From assembly GCA_001430745.1 (NCBI GenBank), contig KQ482053.1:199689-213580 (forward strand): 13,892 nucleotides of DNA. Reading direction: 5' to 3'. The notes under the pieces are model-generated. The model made no database searches. It saw nothing but the letters and a program-made list of their open reading frames with translations, and was not told the origin of the DNA. Origin of the DNA: Auxenochlorella pyrenoidosa. Taxonomy: Eukaryota; Chlorophyta; Trebouxiophyceae; Chlorellales; Chlorellaceae. The position numbers and the translations under genes are program-made. Shown here one piece after another: positions 1 to 8,349 of the stretch. The stretch's first letter is position 1; each line of letters starts with the position of its first letter.

Positions 1-14
1 TGTGTGCCCTCGTG

Positions 15-33
15 CCCCCCCCCCCCCCCCCCC
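15..33. repeat. Poly-C run of 19
   Basis: Nineteen C in a row near the left edge, in the incomplete seventh intron of the CFAP58-like gene (poly-G on its coding strand). Nothing else is recognised between 1 and 192. Confidence 0.9.
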
Positions 34-192
34 TCCCCCTGCTGGGACACCCTGCATCTGATTCTGACCAGGCCAAGCACAGGTGGCCTTGCTGCACGGG
101 TAGCCACGGCAGGGCCGACAAGTTGGCAGCCCACACGCACAGAGGCCGGGCCAGCACAGCCTTGCACAGCGGCAGCGCCGGCAGCAGCCCAC

Positions 193-2534
193 CTTGAGCT
201 TCTCAACGTACTCTGAGCTCTGCTGCACCGCCAGCTGCTTGTCTCTGATGTCCTGCTGGCGCGCATCCAGCGCCGCGCGCTGCGCGGCAGGACAGGGGCG
301 CAGGCGGGTCGCAGCAGCGCGAATGGTGGTGTGGCATTCACAAATGGTGGCCAACGGAAGCTGCCATGCACGACATGCCAGCTCGCCAGGATATGGCCGG
401 GATGGTGCGACAAGGGCAGTCGAGACTGCAGTCCTGCAACATCTGCCTGCAAGGCCGCCCTTGCCGGCGCGTTGCCAGCCCGTATGCGCCGCCACACTTA
501 CAGGGCCCCCCGCCTCAGAACTACCACCCCCACCACACACACACACACACACACACACCAACTCCTTCATCTCCTTCTCCAGCCGCTCCCGGCGCTTCAG
601 CTCCTTGTCCACCTCGGCGCGCCGCTGCGCCACCTGGTCCCGCAGGCCCTGCGCAGCACGCACAGCGGGGGCAAGCGGGGGCAGCGCTGTTCTGCTGTTC
701 TTGCACCAGGCAGGGCGGGGCTCCCACAGGGCGTCCAGGTCGCGCTGCATGCTGTGGCAAAGGCCTGCTGCTAGGTCACTGGCCCTGCAGCCGTGGCTGG
801 CAGCCACCAGCACCCACACACCTGGATCTCTGCTTCCAGGCTGGCCTTCTCGATTTCCGCTGCCCGCATCCTGTCGGCAAAGTCGGTGATCTGCCGTGCC
901 AGGCAGCGGGGGTGGTGGCGGCAGGGTTGGTGGCAGCAGCAGGTGGCGGCAGCGGGTGGCAACATTTTGGCACTGGCAACCGCGCCGGCAGGCGGTAGCG
1001 ATGGATGCCCCGATGCAGCAACATATCAGCGCCAGTGCACAGGCACAGCCCCCTTAGCCACACCCCAGGGCATTCAACACACATCTAAGCTGCTCCACTC
1101 TGCGCCGCATGGCACCCGGCCCTGAACCCCCACCACCCCGCCCCTTGCCTCATTGCGCAAAGCCACAATCTGCTCCACCTGCGCATCCCGCTCCGCCGTC
1201 ACCTCCTCTTTCTGCCGGATCAACTCCTCCAGGTCGGCCTCCTGCGCTAGGGAGCAACAGGAAGGACATGGGCCAGGGCAGCAGTGAAAAGGGCAGGGCC
1301 AGCCCCCCCCGGCCCTTCCTGCTGCATGAATGTGCAGCAGCCAGGAGGCAGGGCAGCAACAGAAAAGCAAGGATAGAACCACCAGTCTGCAGCCAGAGAA
1401 GCAGGATTGGCACATCCCGCCATCCCCCATGGATGGACAGGCAGCAGCACAGACATCCAGGACCATGGGAGTGGAAGCAAATGCAAGGCTGGCTGCCTAC
1501 CAGGGTTGCACTGCTCTGCCTGGCACTGCCTACGACGCCGAGTAGGAATGGGAGTGCAGTGCATTGCAGGCCACACCAATGCTCCCTCCGCCACGCACCT
1601 CTGCCAGGCCCACTGCCGCACCCTGCTCCAGCAGCTTTGTCAGATTTGATATCTCCAGCTTCAGCTGCGCAATCTGCTCCTTGGCTTTGAGCTCCTGCGG
1701 GGGGTGTGGTGTGGTGGGGTCAGCTTGTAGCATGTGGCGCACAGAGCCAAGTGCCGTGCACAGAGGGCTAAGGGGCCAGCGCACACAGGGGCATGAGCGC
1801 AGGCAGGAAGGATGTAGGTGGTGGGCGCCGTCTTAAAGTCCAGCAGGGAGCCTTCTGCTCATCATCATCCAGCACGGCACCCACTGCCAGGGTTTGCTGC
1901 CCTGCTGATCTCGGTTCGCCGCGCATAGGTGCGAAGTCTGCGTAACCTTTTTGCTGTGCAGCACCCACCTTCTCGTGGCTGCTGTCCACCATGCGCCAGG
2001 AGTTCTCAATCTCCTTCTTGAGGGCCGTGATGGTGGCCTGGTCCTCATCTGACAGCTTGAGCGCCGCCTGCACCTTGGCGGCGCCCCCCACGATCTCCGC
2101 GTTCAGCTCACGGCACTTTTTGATCAGCCGCTTCTCGCTGTCGTGCGACTTCTTCAGCGCGCGGAACACCTTTTCATACTCGGCGCGGAAGCGGTCGAGC
2201 TGCGCGTCGGTTGCCAGCTCGCGCAGCACCTGGGGGGAGGGAGGATGCGCAGTGCGGCTTGGCGCTTTGTTGTGCTGGCTCAGCTGAGCTTATGAGCATG
2301 CAGCAGTGGCCTTCAGCAAACTCTTGCAGGGCAGCTACCTTGCTGTATGCATGCAATGCAAAGCTGCGCAGGTCTCCAGCAGACAAGAGCCGTGCCGTGA
2401 CAGCCAGCGCCGGCGCTGGCGGCCTCGCACCCCCGACCTAGGCGCACCTCCTGAAAGTCCCGCTCTATGCTGTCATAGGCTTTGCCCTCCCCTCCACCCG
2501 CAAGGCCTTTCTTGGGGTCGTCCGCCGCCTCCAT
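193..2534 (-). CDS. CFAP58: CFAP58 (CCDC147)-like axonemal coiled-coil protein, 5' part
   Basis: Exons on the minus strand: 2534-2448, 2229-1969, 1694-1599, 1241-1149, 890-822, 648-559 and 279-193. They give 261 residues, every junction is phase 0, and the gene runs off the left edge. The protein is charged heptad-type coiled coil. Recognition rests on ERDFQE followed by VLREL (about residues 24-34), KCRELNAEIV (68-77), AALKLSDEDQ (84-93), NLTKLLEQG (133-141) and RRERLEKEMKEL (221-232), which line up with animal CFAP58 without large gaps. CFAP58 is a cilium/flagellum protein needed for axoneme and sperm-tail assembly. The ATG at 2534 starts just before the conserved N-terminus. Intron 4 begins GCAAGG at 1148 (GC-AG); a GT donor 12 bases further in would add four residues the family alignment does not need. 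Intron 6 begins inside a GT repeat. It is divergent from the small membrane-protein gene. Family call is secure; exact splice sites are by eye. Confidence 0.88.
534..558. repeat. CA/GT dinucleotide microsatellite at a splice donor
   Basis: About twelve CA units on the plus strand. On the minus strand this is the GT-repeat start of intron 6 of the CFAP58-like gene, directly after the exon end at 559. Any repeat-length change alters the donor context but not the exon. Confidence 0.9.
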
Positions 2535-2791
2535 TTTGCGGCAAAGCGAGTCAGAGTCTGACCGGGACGACTGCTGCTCTCGACAGTCTCTTCAAATGTA
2601 CAACGGAAGCAGAATGACTGAACAATGAAAAGAATCTAATCCAAGGGCGCTGCAGGCCAATTGGTGCACCCGTCGACGTGGCGCTGCCAAAGAGAGGAGA
2701 GGAGGGAAGCGCCTCTTGTCCTAAAATTCCCGGCGAATAGCTCTGTCGATAGAGGGAGATCACACAAACTCGCCCCGCAAGCTGTGCAGCG
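2535..2791. promoter_or_regulatory. Probable shared promoter between divergent genes
   Basis: About 257 bases separate the CFAP58-like start (minus) from the proposed start of the small membrane-protein gene (plus), so both promoters and 5' UTRs must lie here. The stretch 2585-2670 is less GC-rich than the flanking exons. It carries the palindrome CCAATTGG at 2657-2664, which presents a CCAAT-type sequence on both strands. No clear TATA box is seen. Bidirectional use is inferred from the layout, not shown. Confidence 0.4.
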
Positions 2792-3560
2792 ATGGGGTGG
2801 GCCGCGCTCCCGGGAGCGGCAGTGCCCCGCCCTACGCTGCAGAGCGGGTGCAGGGGAAGATGGACGCAGCGCTCACATCTCCCGATACGGCGATGGGGCG
2901 GCAGCGCCTCCCGCTCCACCGGGCCGCCGCCACTGGCAGGCCGGGGCTGGCTGCCGCCGCCGGCTGACGAGTTGGATAGCTGGGCAACTGGCGGCGGACT
3001 CACCAGCAGCAGCGACGAAGAGGATGAGGAGGACCTGGACCTCTTCCCAGAGGAGGTGAGCTCCTTGGGAGGAGGGCCACTGCACTGGTTGCGGCCCTTG
3101 CAGCGCTGTCGGGGCGCCGAGGTGCGCCGGCCACAGCGCAGCTGCCTGCCTCCCCGTCCTGGTTGCCCATGAGCGCTGCTGGCCCACGGTAGGCCTGCCG
3201 ATACTTATATATATAGCGCTTGGACCAGCTGCTGCGCGACGTCCACGTGGCATGCATCGAGCGCCACGTGCTGGGCCCCCTCCTTGCGGCCCCCTCTTGC
3301 CCTCCCTGCCTCCACTCCACCTGCTGGGCCGCCCCCCTCTCCCCCCCTGCCCCCAGGCCAGCGGCGACCCTGAGTTCCTGGTGGAGAACGTGCTGGCCAG
3401 CGCGCTGCTGGTGCTGGCCGCCCTGGCCGCCGCCTTTGTTATGCTCAAGCTGCTGGTCGTCCTCTACTCCCTCGTCTCCGCCGCCCTGCGCTACACCGTG
3501 GTGGGGGTGCTGCTGGCCGTGGCGCTGCTGGCCTTCCAGCCGGGGCGCTGGTGGTTCTAG
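2792..3560 (+). CDS. Small acidic protein with C-terminal membrane segments, unknown family
   Basis: Best model: exons 2792-3055, 3217-3267 and 3357-3560 (stop TAG), about 172 residues, all junctions phase 0. The first part (residues 1-58) is rich in R, G and P. Then comes an acidic stretch SSSDEEDEEDLDL at about 72-84, a short helical-looking linker (RLDQLLRDVHVACIERH), and a strongly hydrophobic tail with membrane-like segments at about 117-134, 137-149 and 151-165, ending GRWWF. This fits a tail-anchored or double-spanning membrane protein with an acidic soluble face. I do not recognise the family. The start and the donor of exon 2 (CAC before GTGCTG at 3268) are uncertain, since GT also occurs in frame at 3241 and 3247. 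The acceptor at 3216 is preceded by TA repeats, not pyrimidines. An alternative is an intronless 102-residue frame from ATG 3252 with the TATATATATA stretch at 3205-3215 as TATA box. Confidence 0.5.
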
Positions 3561-4800
3561 CAGCCCGGTCTAGCGGCCCGCGGCAGCTCGCGGCGCCGGC
3601 GGCGCTGCCCTGAGCACGGGTTGCATGGTCTGGCGCGTGCCCAGGCAGACCCGCCAAGGTAGCGTCAAAGCCCCAACGAAGTTGCCCCGCCTGCTGCTGT
3701 CGCGGGGGTCGCAGCCGGCGTTCCCTGCTCCTGCATCCTGCCTGTGCTTACACTGCTGACGCCCTGACACTGACGCTTGACACTCCGATGCACCAGACAT
3801 GCTGACCTGACCTCACTGCTTACTTTGATTCTGCGTAACTCACTCGTATATTCTCATGCTGTCTCTTCTTCTGCTGCCCTGAAAGGCCCACCCCCCCTTT
3901 GCTCCTGATGCCTTGCTCAGCATGCATGTGACGTTTAACTCGGTTAACTTCCTTCTGTCTATCATCCTGTTTCATTCACAACATCTGTTTATTGCAAGGC
4001 CCGGTGCAGAGTGCCCACAGCAGCAGAAGTTTTGCTCCTTGCCGCGAGGCTCAGGGAGACAGCAGGGGATTGGAAGCGGGATTGAACTAAGATTTGAACC
4101 CACCGATGGTGGGTTCACCACGCCCAGGTGTTGCATTGTGGGCTGTGAGTTGCTTTCAATGCGGCTCTTCCAGAAACAGAGTGACAGCACATTTACCGCC
4201 CCTCCACCCAGCCAGGGGGCCGCCAAGCCCTTGCAAGCATCACAGCGGGCGGGCAAACCTTGCAACAGTGCCAGCCCTCGCATCGTGCTCATCCCGATCA
4301 CTGGCAGCCGTCTGCGACCTTGGCAATGAACGCTTTGTATGTTCCTCATTTCTCAAGCTGTCATTCACATCCATGATGATTTACTGATAAGGACGTGTGC
4401 GCTGTTGATTGATCCAAGAGCTGGGGGTGCACTGGCCAGTACAGCCATGGCGCGCCGCCCTGCTGGCATCAGCCCTGGGCGCATCATACGTGATCGAGCC
4501 GTGCTTGACGTCCACCCGGTCCTGGATCACCTGAACGGAGGGATTTAGGGCGCTTCAGGCAAACCGCCGCGTAGTTTGCACCCACGTGGGTCCACCTTTC
4601 GACAGGAAACCCTTCGTTCAACAGCGCCCCCCTGTTGCTCCAAACGAGTTGTGAGGCGTGATCGTCAAACACAAGACGCCCAGGTGAGCGACCGCAAGCC
4701 ACCTGCACAAAATACTGCCGGTGATCATTCGGTGCCGCTTCAGCCCTGAGGTTTACTCCCTGCACATCTCTTCCTTGCAGTCCAGAGATACCACCGCAGC
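3561..4800. other. Gene-poor interval between small membrane gene and first NmrA gene
   Basis: It holds the 3' UTR of the upstream gene and the promoter/5' UTR of the NmrA gene at 4801. The part from about 3830 to 4400 is clearly richer in A and T than the flanking genes. No TGTAA is seen on the plus strand here, so the poly(A) site of the upstream gene is unknown. There are open frames (3913-4329 plus, 4349-3972 minus, 4765-4484 minus), but none has a recognised domain or good splice context. A perfect hairpin lies at 4095-4117. Confidence 0.6.
4095..4117. repeat. Perfect 10-bp inverted repeat with 3-base loop
   Basis: TGAACCCACC, loop GAT, then GGTGGGTTCA, with no mismatch. It stands in the AT-richer part of the intergenic interval, not in any exon. 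The arm resembles a tRNA T-arm fragment, but the wider sequence does not fold as a tRNA. Confidence 0.8.
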
Positions 4801-7800
4801 ATGAGCAAGGTAGCGGCAGTGTGCGGCGCCACCGGCAAGCAGGGCGGCGGCGTGGTGGCGGCGCTGCAGCGCCTGGGCGGCTTCACCATCCGGGCGCTGA
4901 CCCGCAACCCTAACAGCCCCTCTTCACAGAAGCTGGCAGGGGCCGGTGTTGAGGTGAGCTCTGCACTCTCTGGTCCTGTCCAGGCGTGCTGCGCCCCCCC
5001 AGAATGGGCGCTGCCGAGTCGGCACCGGCAACCTGCACACAAGCAGCGGCACTGCAGCCGCCACCGCCCAGTACCAAGGCCCAGCCCGACCAGCCTGGTT
5101 GCGCCCCTCTTGAAAACCGCTGCCGCAGCTGGTCAAGGCGGACTTTGAGGACCCCGCCTCCCTGGATGCCGCCTTCAAGGGCGCCGACGCCGTGTTTGGC
5201 GTCACGGGTGGGCAGCTGGGGTGGCGCCGGCGGGGTGGCGCGGCAGGTGCCGCACTGTGCTTCCATTGGGGCCCGGCCGGGGCCGGGGCTGCAAGGCACC
5301 TCAGCCACCCCCCACCCCCGACCCCCGCATGCTGCTCAACCCCGGTCTTGCCTGCCTGTCCTGCAGACTTCTGGCAGGCGTGCCGCGGCGACGCCGAGCG
5401 CGAGAAGCAGCAGGGTGCGCCCGCCTGCATGCAGGCCACGGCCTGGCCGGGGGCGCGCCCCCCTGGCCGCGCGCACTCCTGTGTGGCGCCCGGCCATGCT
5501 TGCCTGGAGTGCAAGCCAGGACCCGCGGTGCAGGCGCCTGTGGTGCTCAGCCTGCCAAGCCCTCTTCCCTGCTCTCTGTGAGACTCTGGGCACCAGCAGC
5601 TCGCCCACCCGCCCCCCTGCTGTCCTCCTCTTGCCCCAGGCAAGAACCTGGTGGACGCCGCCAAGCGGCAGGGGGTGAAGCACTTTGTGTGGAGCAGCCT
5701 GGAGGACACGCGGCCCACGCTGGCGGCCACCCGCGAGCCGCTGCAGGTGCCGCCGCCGCCGCCGCGCCTGCTGCACCTGCTGCGCTTGCTGCGCCTGCTG
5801 CACCCGCTGCACTGCGCTGGCTGCCGAGCCGCCAGCGCACGCGCGCCTGCTGGGCCTTCAGCCGCCTGTCCTGCGGGCTGGTCGGGCCACGGCCTCGGCC
5901 GTCGCTGCCTCCTTGCTGGTGGCCTGGTCCCAGTTGTCCCCCCAACTCCCCAACTGATGAAGAGTCGAAAGAGTCGAACAACTGATGAAGAGTTGAGCCC
6001 TCCGCTCTCCCTGCAGGGCACCTACACAGTGCCCCACTTCGATGCCAAGAACGAGGTGGAGCAGTATGCAAAGGAGCAGGTGGGGCGGGCAGGGCGCGCC
6101 GCCGGGCGCCGGCCTCGATGCCGGCTCCCTCCTGGTTCGTGTGCCTGGCGTCCCGTGGCTGCTGCCCTGCACCCCGCTGGGCCGCAGTCGTCGCTTACTG
6201 AACGCACTGCCTCTGAAAGGGCCCGCCCATGTGCCTCCCCGGAACCCTGCCTCCCCTGCCCCTTCCTCCTCGGGGCCCGCACGCCCCTCCGGCCCGCCGC
6301 CCTGCCCCCCTGCGCAGCTGGGCAGAGGCAGTGCTCATGCCAGGGTGTGTGCCATGTCCTTGCGGAGCTGGGCGGCACAGCGCGACCGCCAGAGCCCGTG
6401 GCACAGCACTCACTCCAGGGTGTGCCCCATGTCCCTGCGCAGCTGGGCGGCGCGGTCACCCCTCTGTATGCCTCGGTCTTCATGGAGAACATGCTGCCTG
6501 GCTCGGGCATGGACCCTGCCAAGCAGCCCGACGGCAGCATCGCCCTCTTCCTGCCCACCGGCCAGGCCACGGTGGGTGGGCCGGGGCGGGGCCAGCCAGG
6601 GCCTGGGCGCGAACGCATGTGCGGGGCGGTTTCCGTGTGCATAGGCAGAGGCAATGCGGCACCTGAAGCAGGGAGGGGGGCTGTGCGTGTGTGTCCCCGT
6701 GTGTGTGGTGGTGGTGTGGGGGGTGAGTGGGGGTGGGTGGGGGCCGGGGGCGCGTGTCGGCGTGCCACAGGCGAACAGTGGGGCGCGGCAGCGTAGGCAG
6801 CAAGAGGCTAGAGGTGCCGCTCAGCCTGCTGTGCGACGGACACATGGCTCGCCCGCGACTTGGCGGGTGGTCATGCTTGGGTGCAGCCTGGGCTCTCGAT
6901 GATGGCACATGCTTGGTGCAGCCGGGGCTCTTGGAGACAGCACACATGCTTGGGTGCGGGGTGCCTCCCTGCCGCCTGGCGCCTCCAAAGCCTGCCGCGC
7001 CCATCACGCTCGGCCTTCCCGGTAGCTCCCGGCAATTTGCATGCGGCCGCCCGGGGCCCCTGCATCTAGGCCCCCCTCCCACCCTTGCCCTCCCCTTTCC
7101 AAACCCCGCTCACTCCAAAAAAAAAACTGCTCACTGTGGCCCCCCTTCCGCAGCTGGCCTGGTGCGCCACGCCCGACATCGGCGCAGTGGCTGCCGCCGT
7201 CATCAGGGGCGGGCCGGCCGAGTGGGGCGGCAAGACGGTGGGTGTGGCGGGCGAGTTAGCGACCCTGCAGCAGGTGGCGGATGCCTTCAGCCGAGTGCTG
7301 GGGAAGGAGGTGAGTGGTCAGAGGGCAGAGTGGTCGGGGGTGCATAGCATGGTATCAGGAGGGAGGGCGGGGGGGGGGCCAAGGGTTCTGGCGGCCTTTG
7401 GTGCTTGTTGCTTAGCATCGCTGCCAGGCCAGCAAGCTCTGCCGCCGCCTCGCATTGGGGGTCGGGGCTTTACATACCATCACGGCATGCAGTCGGTCAG
7501 CGCGGTGCCCCACAACACCGCTCCAGATGGCCTCTCGACCGCTGCGCGCGGCCGGCCCGCCTCCCCTGCAATGCAGGTCGCGGCTGTTGAGCCGCCGGCA
7601 GATGCCTGGGCGCAGGCGGTGCAGGGCTTTGGCGTGCCAGAGCCGGTTGCCAAGGACCTTGCCAACATGTGAGGCTAGACGTGGGGGGGGGGGGGGGGGG
7701 AGGCAGAGCCAGATGGCCTCTTGGCATACTCTGCCACCCAGTCTCCTGGCCCCACCCCCTGGGACACGAGGCGTGCCACAATGCTCAGGGAACAGATTCT

Positions 7801-8015
7801 GCTGCGGGCACTGCTGCACTGGCCGTCTTTTCCCACTCCTGCCCGCCGCCCGCGTGGGCAACCCCCTCCCTGCACCCAGGTTCCTGTTCTACGCGGCTGA
7901 GCCCATGGCAAACCTGCGCCCGCTGGAGCAGACGCGCACGCTGCACCCCGAGGTACAGACCCTGGAGGCCTGGATCACTGCCCACAAGGACAAGTATGCG
8001 CAGCTGGTGGCCTGA
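4801..8015 (+). CDS. NmrA-like (HSCARG/NMRAL1-type) NAD(P)-binding protein, copy 1
   Basis: Nine exons: 4801-4953, 5129-5207, 5367-5414, 5640-5746, 6017-6079, 6443-6571, 7154-7309, 7577-7668, 7880-8015; 320 residues, close to the roughly 300 of human NMRAL1. The dinucleotide-binding loop is GATGKQG at residues 9-15. Next come the LVKADFEDPASLDAAFKGADAVF block (52-74), VTDFW (76-80), AAKRQGVKHFVWSSLED (about 100-116), FDAKNEVEQYAKEQ (137-150), FMENMLPG, PDIGAVAAAV and the C-terminal DLANMFLFYA block. W replaces the usual Y in the VYSGLE-like motif, consistent with a family of atypical SDR proteins that mostly sense NADP(H) and do not catalyse. Phases are 0,1,1,0,0,0,0,2, and the ATG/TT join at exons 8-9 restores the conserved NMF. 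It sits head-to-tail with copy 2. Introns 4, 5 and 7 are stop-free multiples of three. No transit peptide is evident, so cytosolic is likely. Confidence 0.9.
6340..6451 (+). repeat. Duplicated exon 6 acceptor region, NmrA copy 1
   Basis: The block 6340-6376 recurs at 6415-6451 with 33 of 37 bases the same (offset 75). The second block contains the acceptor AG 6441-6442 and the start of exon 6. A further exact 15-base copy, CCTGCGCAGCTGGGC, lies upstream at 6309-6323. Three AG-CTGGGC sites therefore stand in a row at 6317, 6367 and 6442. Use of the middle one would add 25 residues in frame. Confidence 0.85.
6718..6750 (+). other. G-quadruplex-type G-run cluster in intron
   Basis: Five runs of three or more G occur at 6718-6723, 6729-6733, 6735-6737, 6739-6743 and 6746-6750, with loops of 5, 1, 1 and 2 bases. 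They lie on the coding strand of intron 6 of the first NmrA gene, just after a GT-rich stretch (6681-6717). The pattern meets the usual G4 rule; folding is not shown. Confidence 0.7.
6872..6960 (+). repeat. Minisatellite-like repeat, about 36-37 base unit
   Basis: Units start at 6872, 6908 and 6945, each opening with CATGCTTGG(G)TGC. The first two continue with a shared CAGC-C-GGGGCTCT-like body and the third is partial. The repeat is imperfect and lies inside intron 6 of NmrA copy 1. Confidence 0.7.
7683..7700 (+). repeat. Poly-G run of 18
   Basis: Eighteen consecutive G lie 14 bases inside intron 8 of NmrA copy 1, right after the donor GTGAGG. Runs of this kind are prone to length error in sequencing, but this one is not in coding sequence. 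Confidence 0.9.
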
Positions 8016-8039
8016 GGGCAGCACCCGCGGGCGCTTTGT

Positions 8040-8065
8040 ACAAGTACTCGCAGCTCGTCGCCTGA
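8040..8065 (+). pseudogene. Ghost copy of the NmrA C-terminal codons
   Basis: It repeats the last 26 coding bases of copy 1 (7990-8015) at an offset of exactly 50, with 22 of 26 identical, and ends in its own TGA. Read in the same frame it encodes KYSQLVA against KYAQLVA. Three of the four differences are silent and one changes A to S. It lies after the real stop, so it should be untranslated unless splicing or readthrough reaches it. It may be the remnant of another terminal exon. Confidence 0.75.
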
Positions 8066-8234
8066 TGCCGGCGCACGTTACTGCTTTGGCAGGCATTGGC
8101 TTGCATGCTGCTCGAGCCGTCCGGCCGACTGGCTGTAGCGCCGGCCGCAGCAGCAGAAGGGCGGGAGGCGCTCTGGTGTAGACGGCATGTACTCAGACTT
8201 TCTCTTTGTTCTCACAGACTTTCCGTCCTTTTGT

Positions 8235-8239
8235 TGTAA
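8235..8239 (+). other. Probable UGUAA polyadenylation signal, NmrA copy 1
   Basis: TGTAA lies 220 bases after the stop codon at 8015. UGUAA is the usual poly(A) signal in green algae. It is the first good match downstream of this gene. Confidence 0.6.
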
Positions 8240-8313
8240 ATCCCACATGTGCTGCGCTAATGCCTGACAAAGCAAAGCAACATGGCTGACGTTGTTGGTT
8301 GCAGCAGTTCACA

Positions 8314-8349
8314 GGCAGTATACCGGGCAGTATACTAGGCAGTATACCG
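8314..8349 (+). repeat. Three tandem 12-base units
   Basis: GGCAGTATAC occurs at 8314, 8326 and 8338, an exact 12-base spacing, with the two trailing bases CG, TA, CG. Each unit contains the palindrome GTATAC. It stands between the poly(A) signal of copy 1 and the start of copy 2. It is too short for a minisatellite call with a function; a cis-regulatory array is possible. Confidence 0.85.

Noticed and set aside
194..889. Plus-strand open frame of 231 codons
   Set aside because: Antisense to CFAP58-like exons 5-7 and crosses the CA repeat (read as HTHTHT).
1137..1148. GT donor for CFAP58-like intron 4 (after GAG GCA AGG GGC GGG)
   Set aside because: It would add four residues (ARGG) inside a coiled coil where the family spacing fits without them; the GCAAGG donor fits better, though the GT site is not excluded.
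4081..4130. Possible tRNA gene or tRNA-derived SINE
   Set aside because: Only a T-arm-like stretch is present; no acceptor, D or anticodon stems could be paired on either strand.
3913..4329. Plus-strand open frame of 138 codons in the intergenic interval
   Set aside because: No recognised motif, no splice partner, passes straight through the hairpin; kept only as part of the interval description.
4924..6021. Minus-strand open frame of 365 codons
   Set aside because: It lies antisense to exons and introns of NmrA copy 1, with low-complexity A/R/G/P content and no domain; typical of high-GC antisense frames.
5651..6796. A single-exon 381-codon gene
   Set aside because: It is exons 4-6 of NmrA copy 1 read through stop-free introns. 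Copy 2 and family alignment show these stretches are introns in the main transcript.
8314..8349. CRISPR-like array
   Set aside because: Repeats are 10 bases with 2-base gaps, and the context is a eukaryotic nuclear genome.
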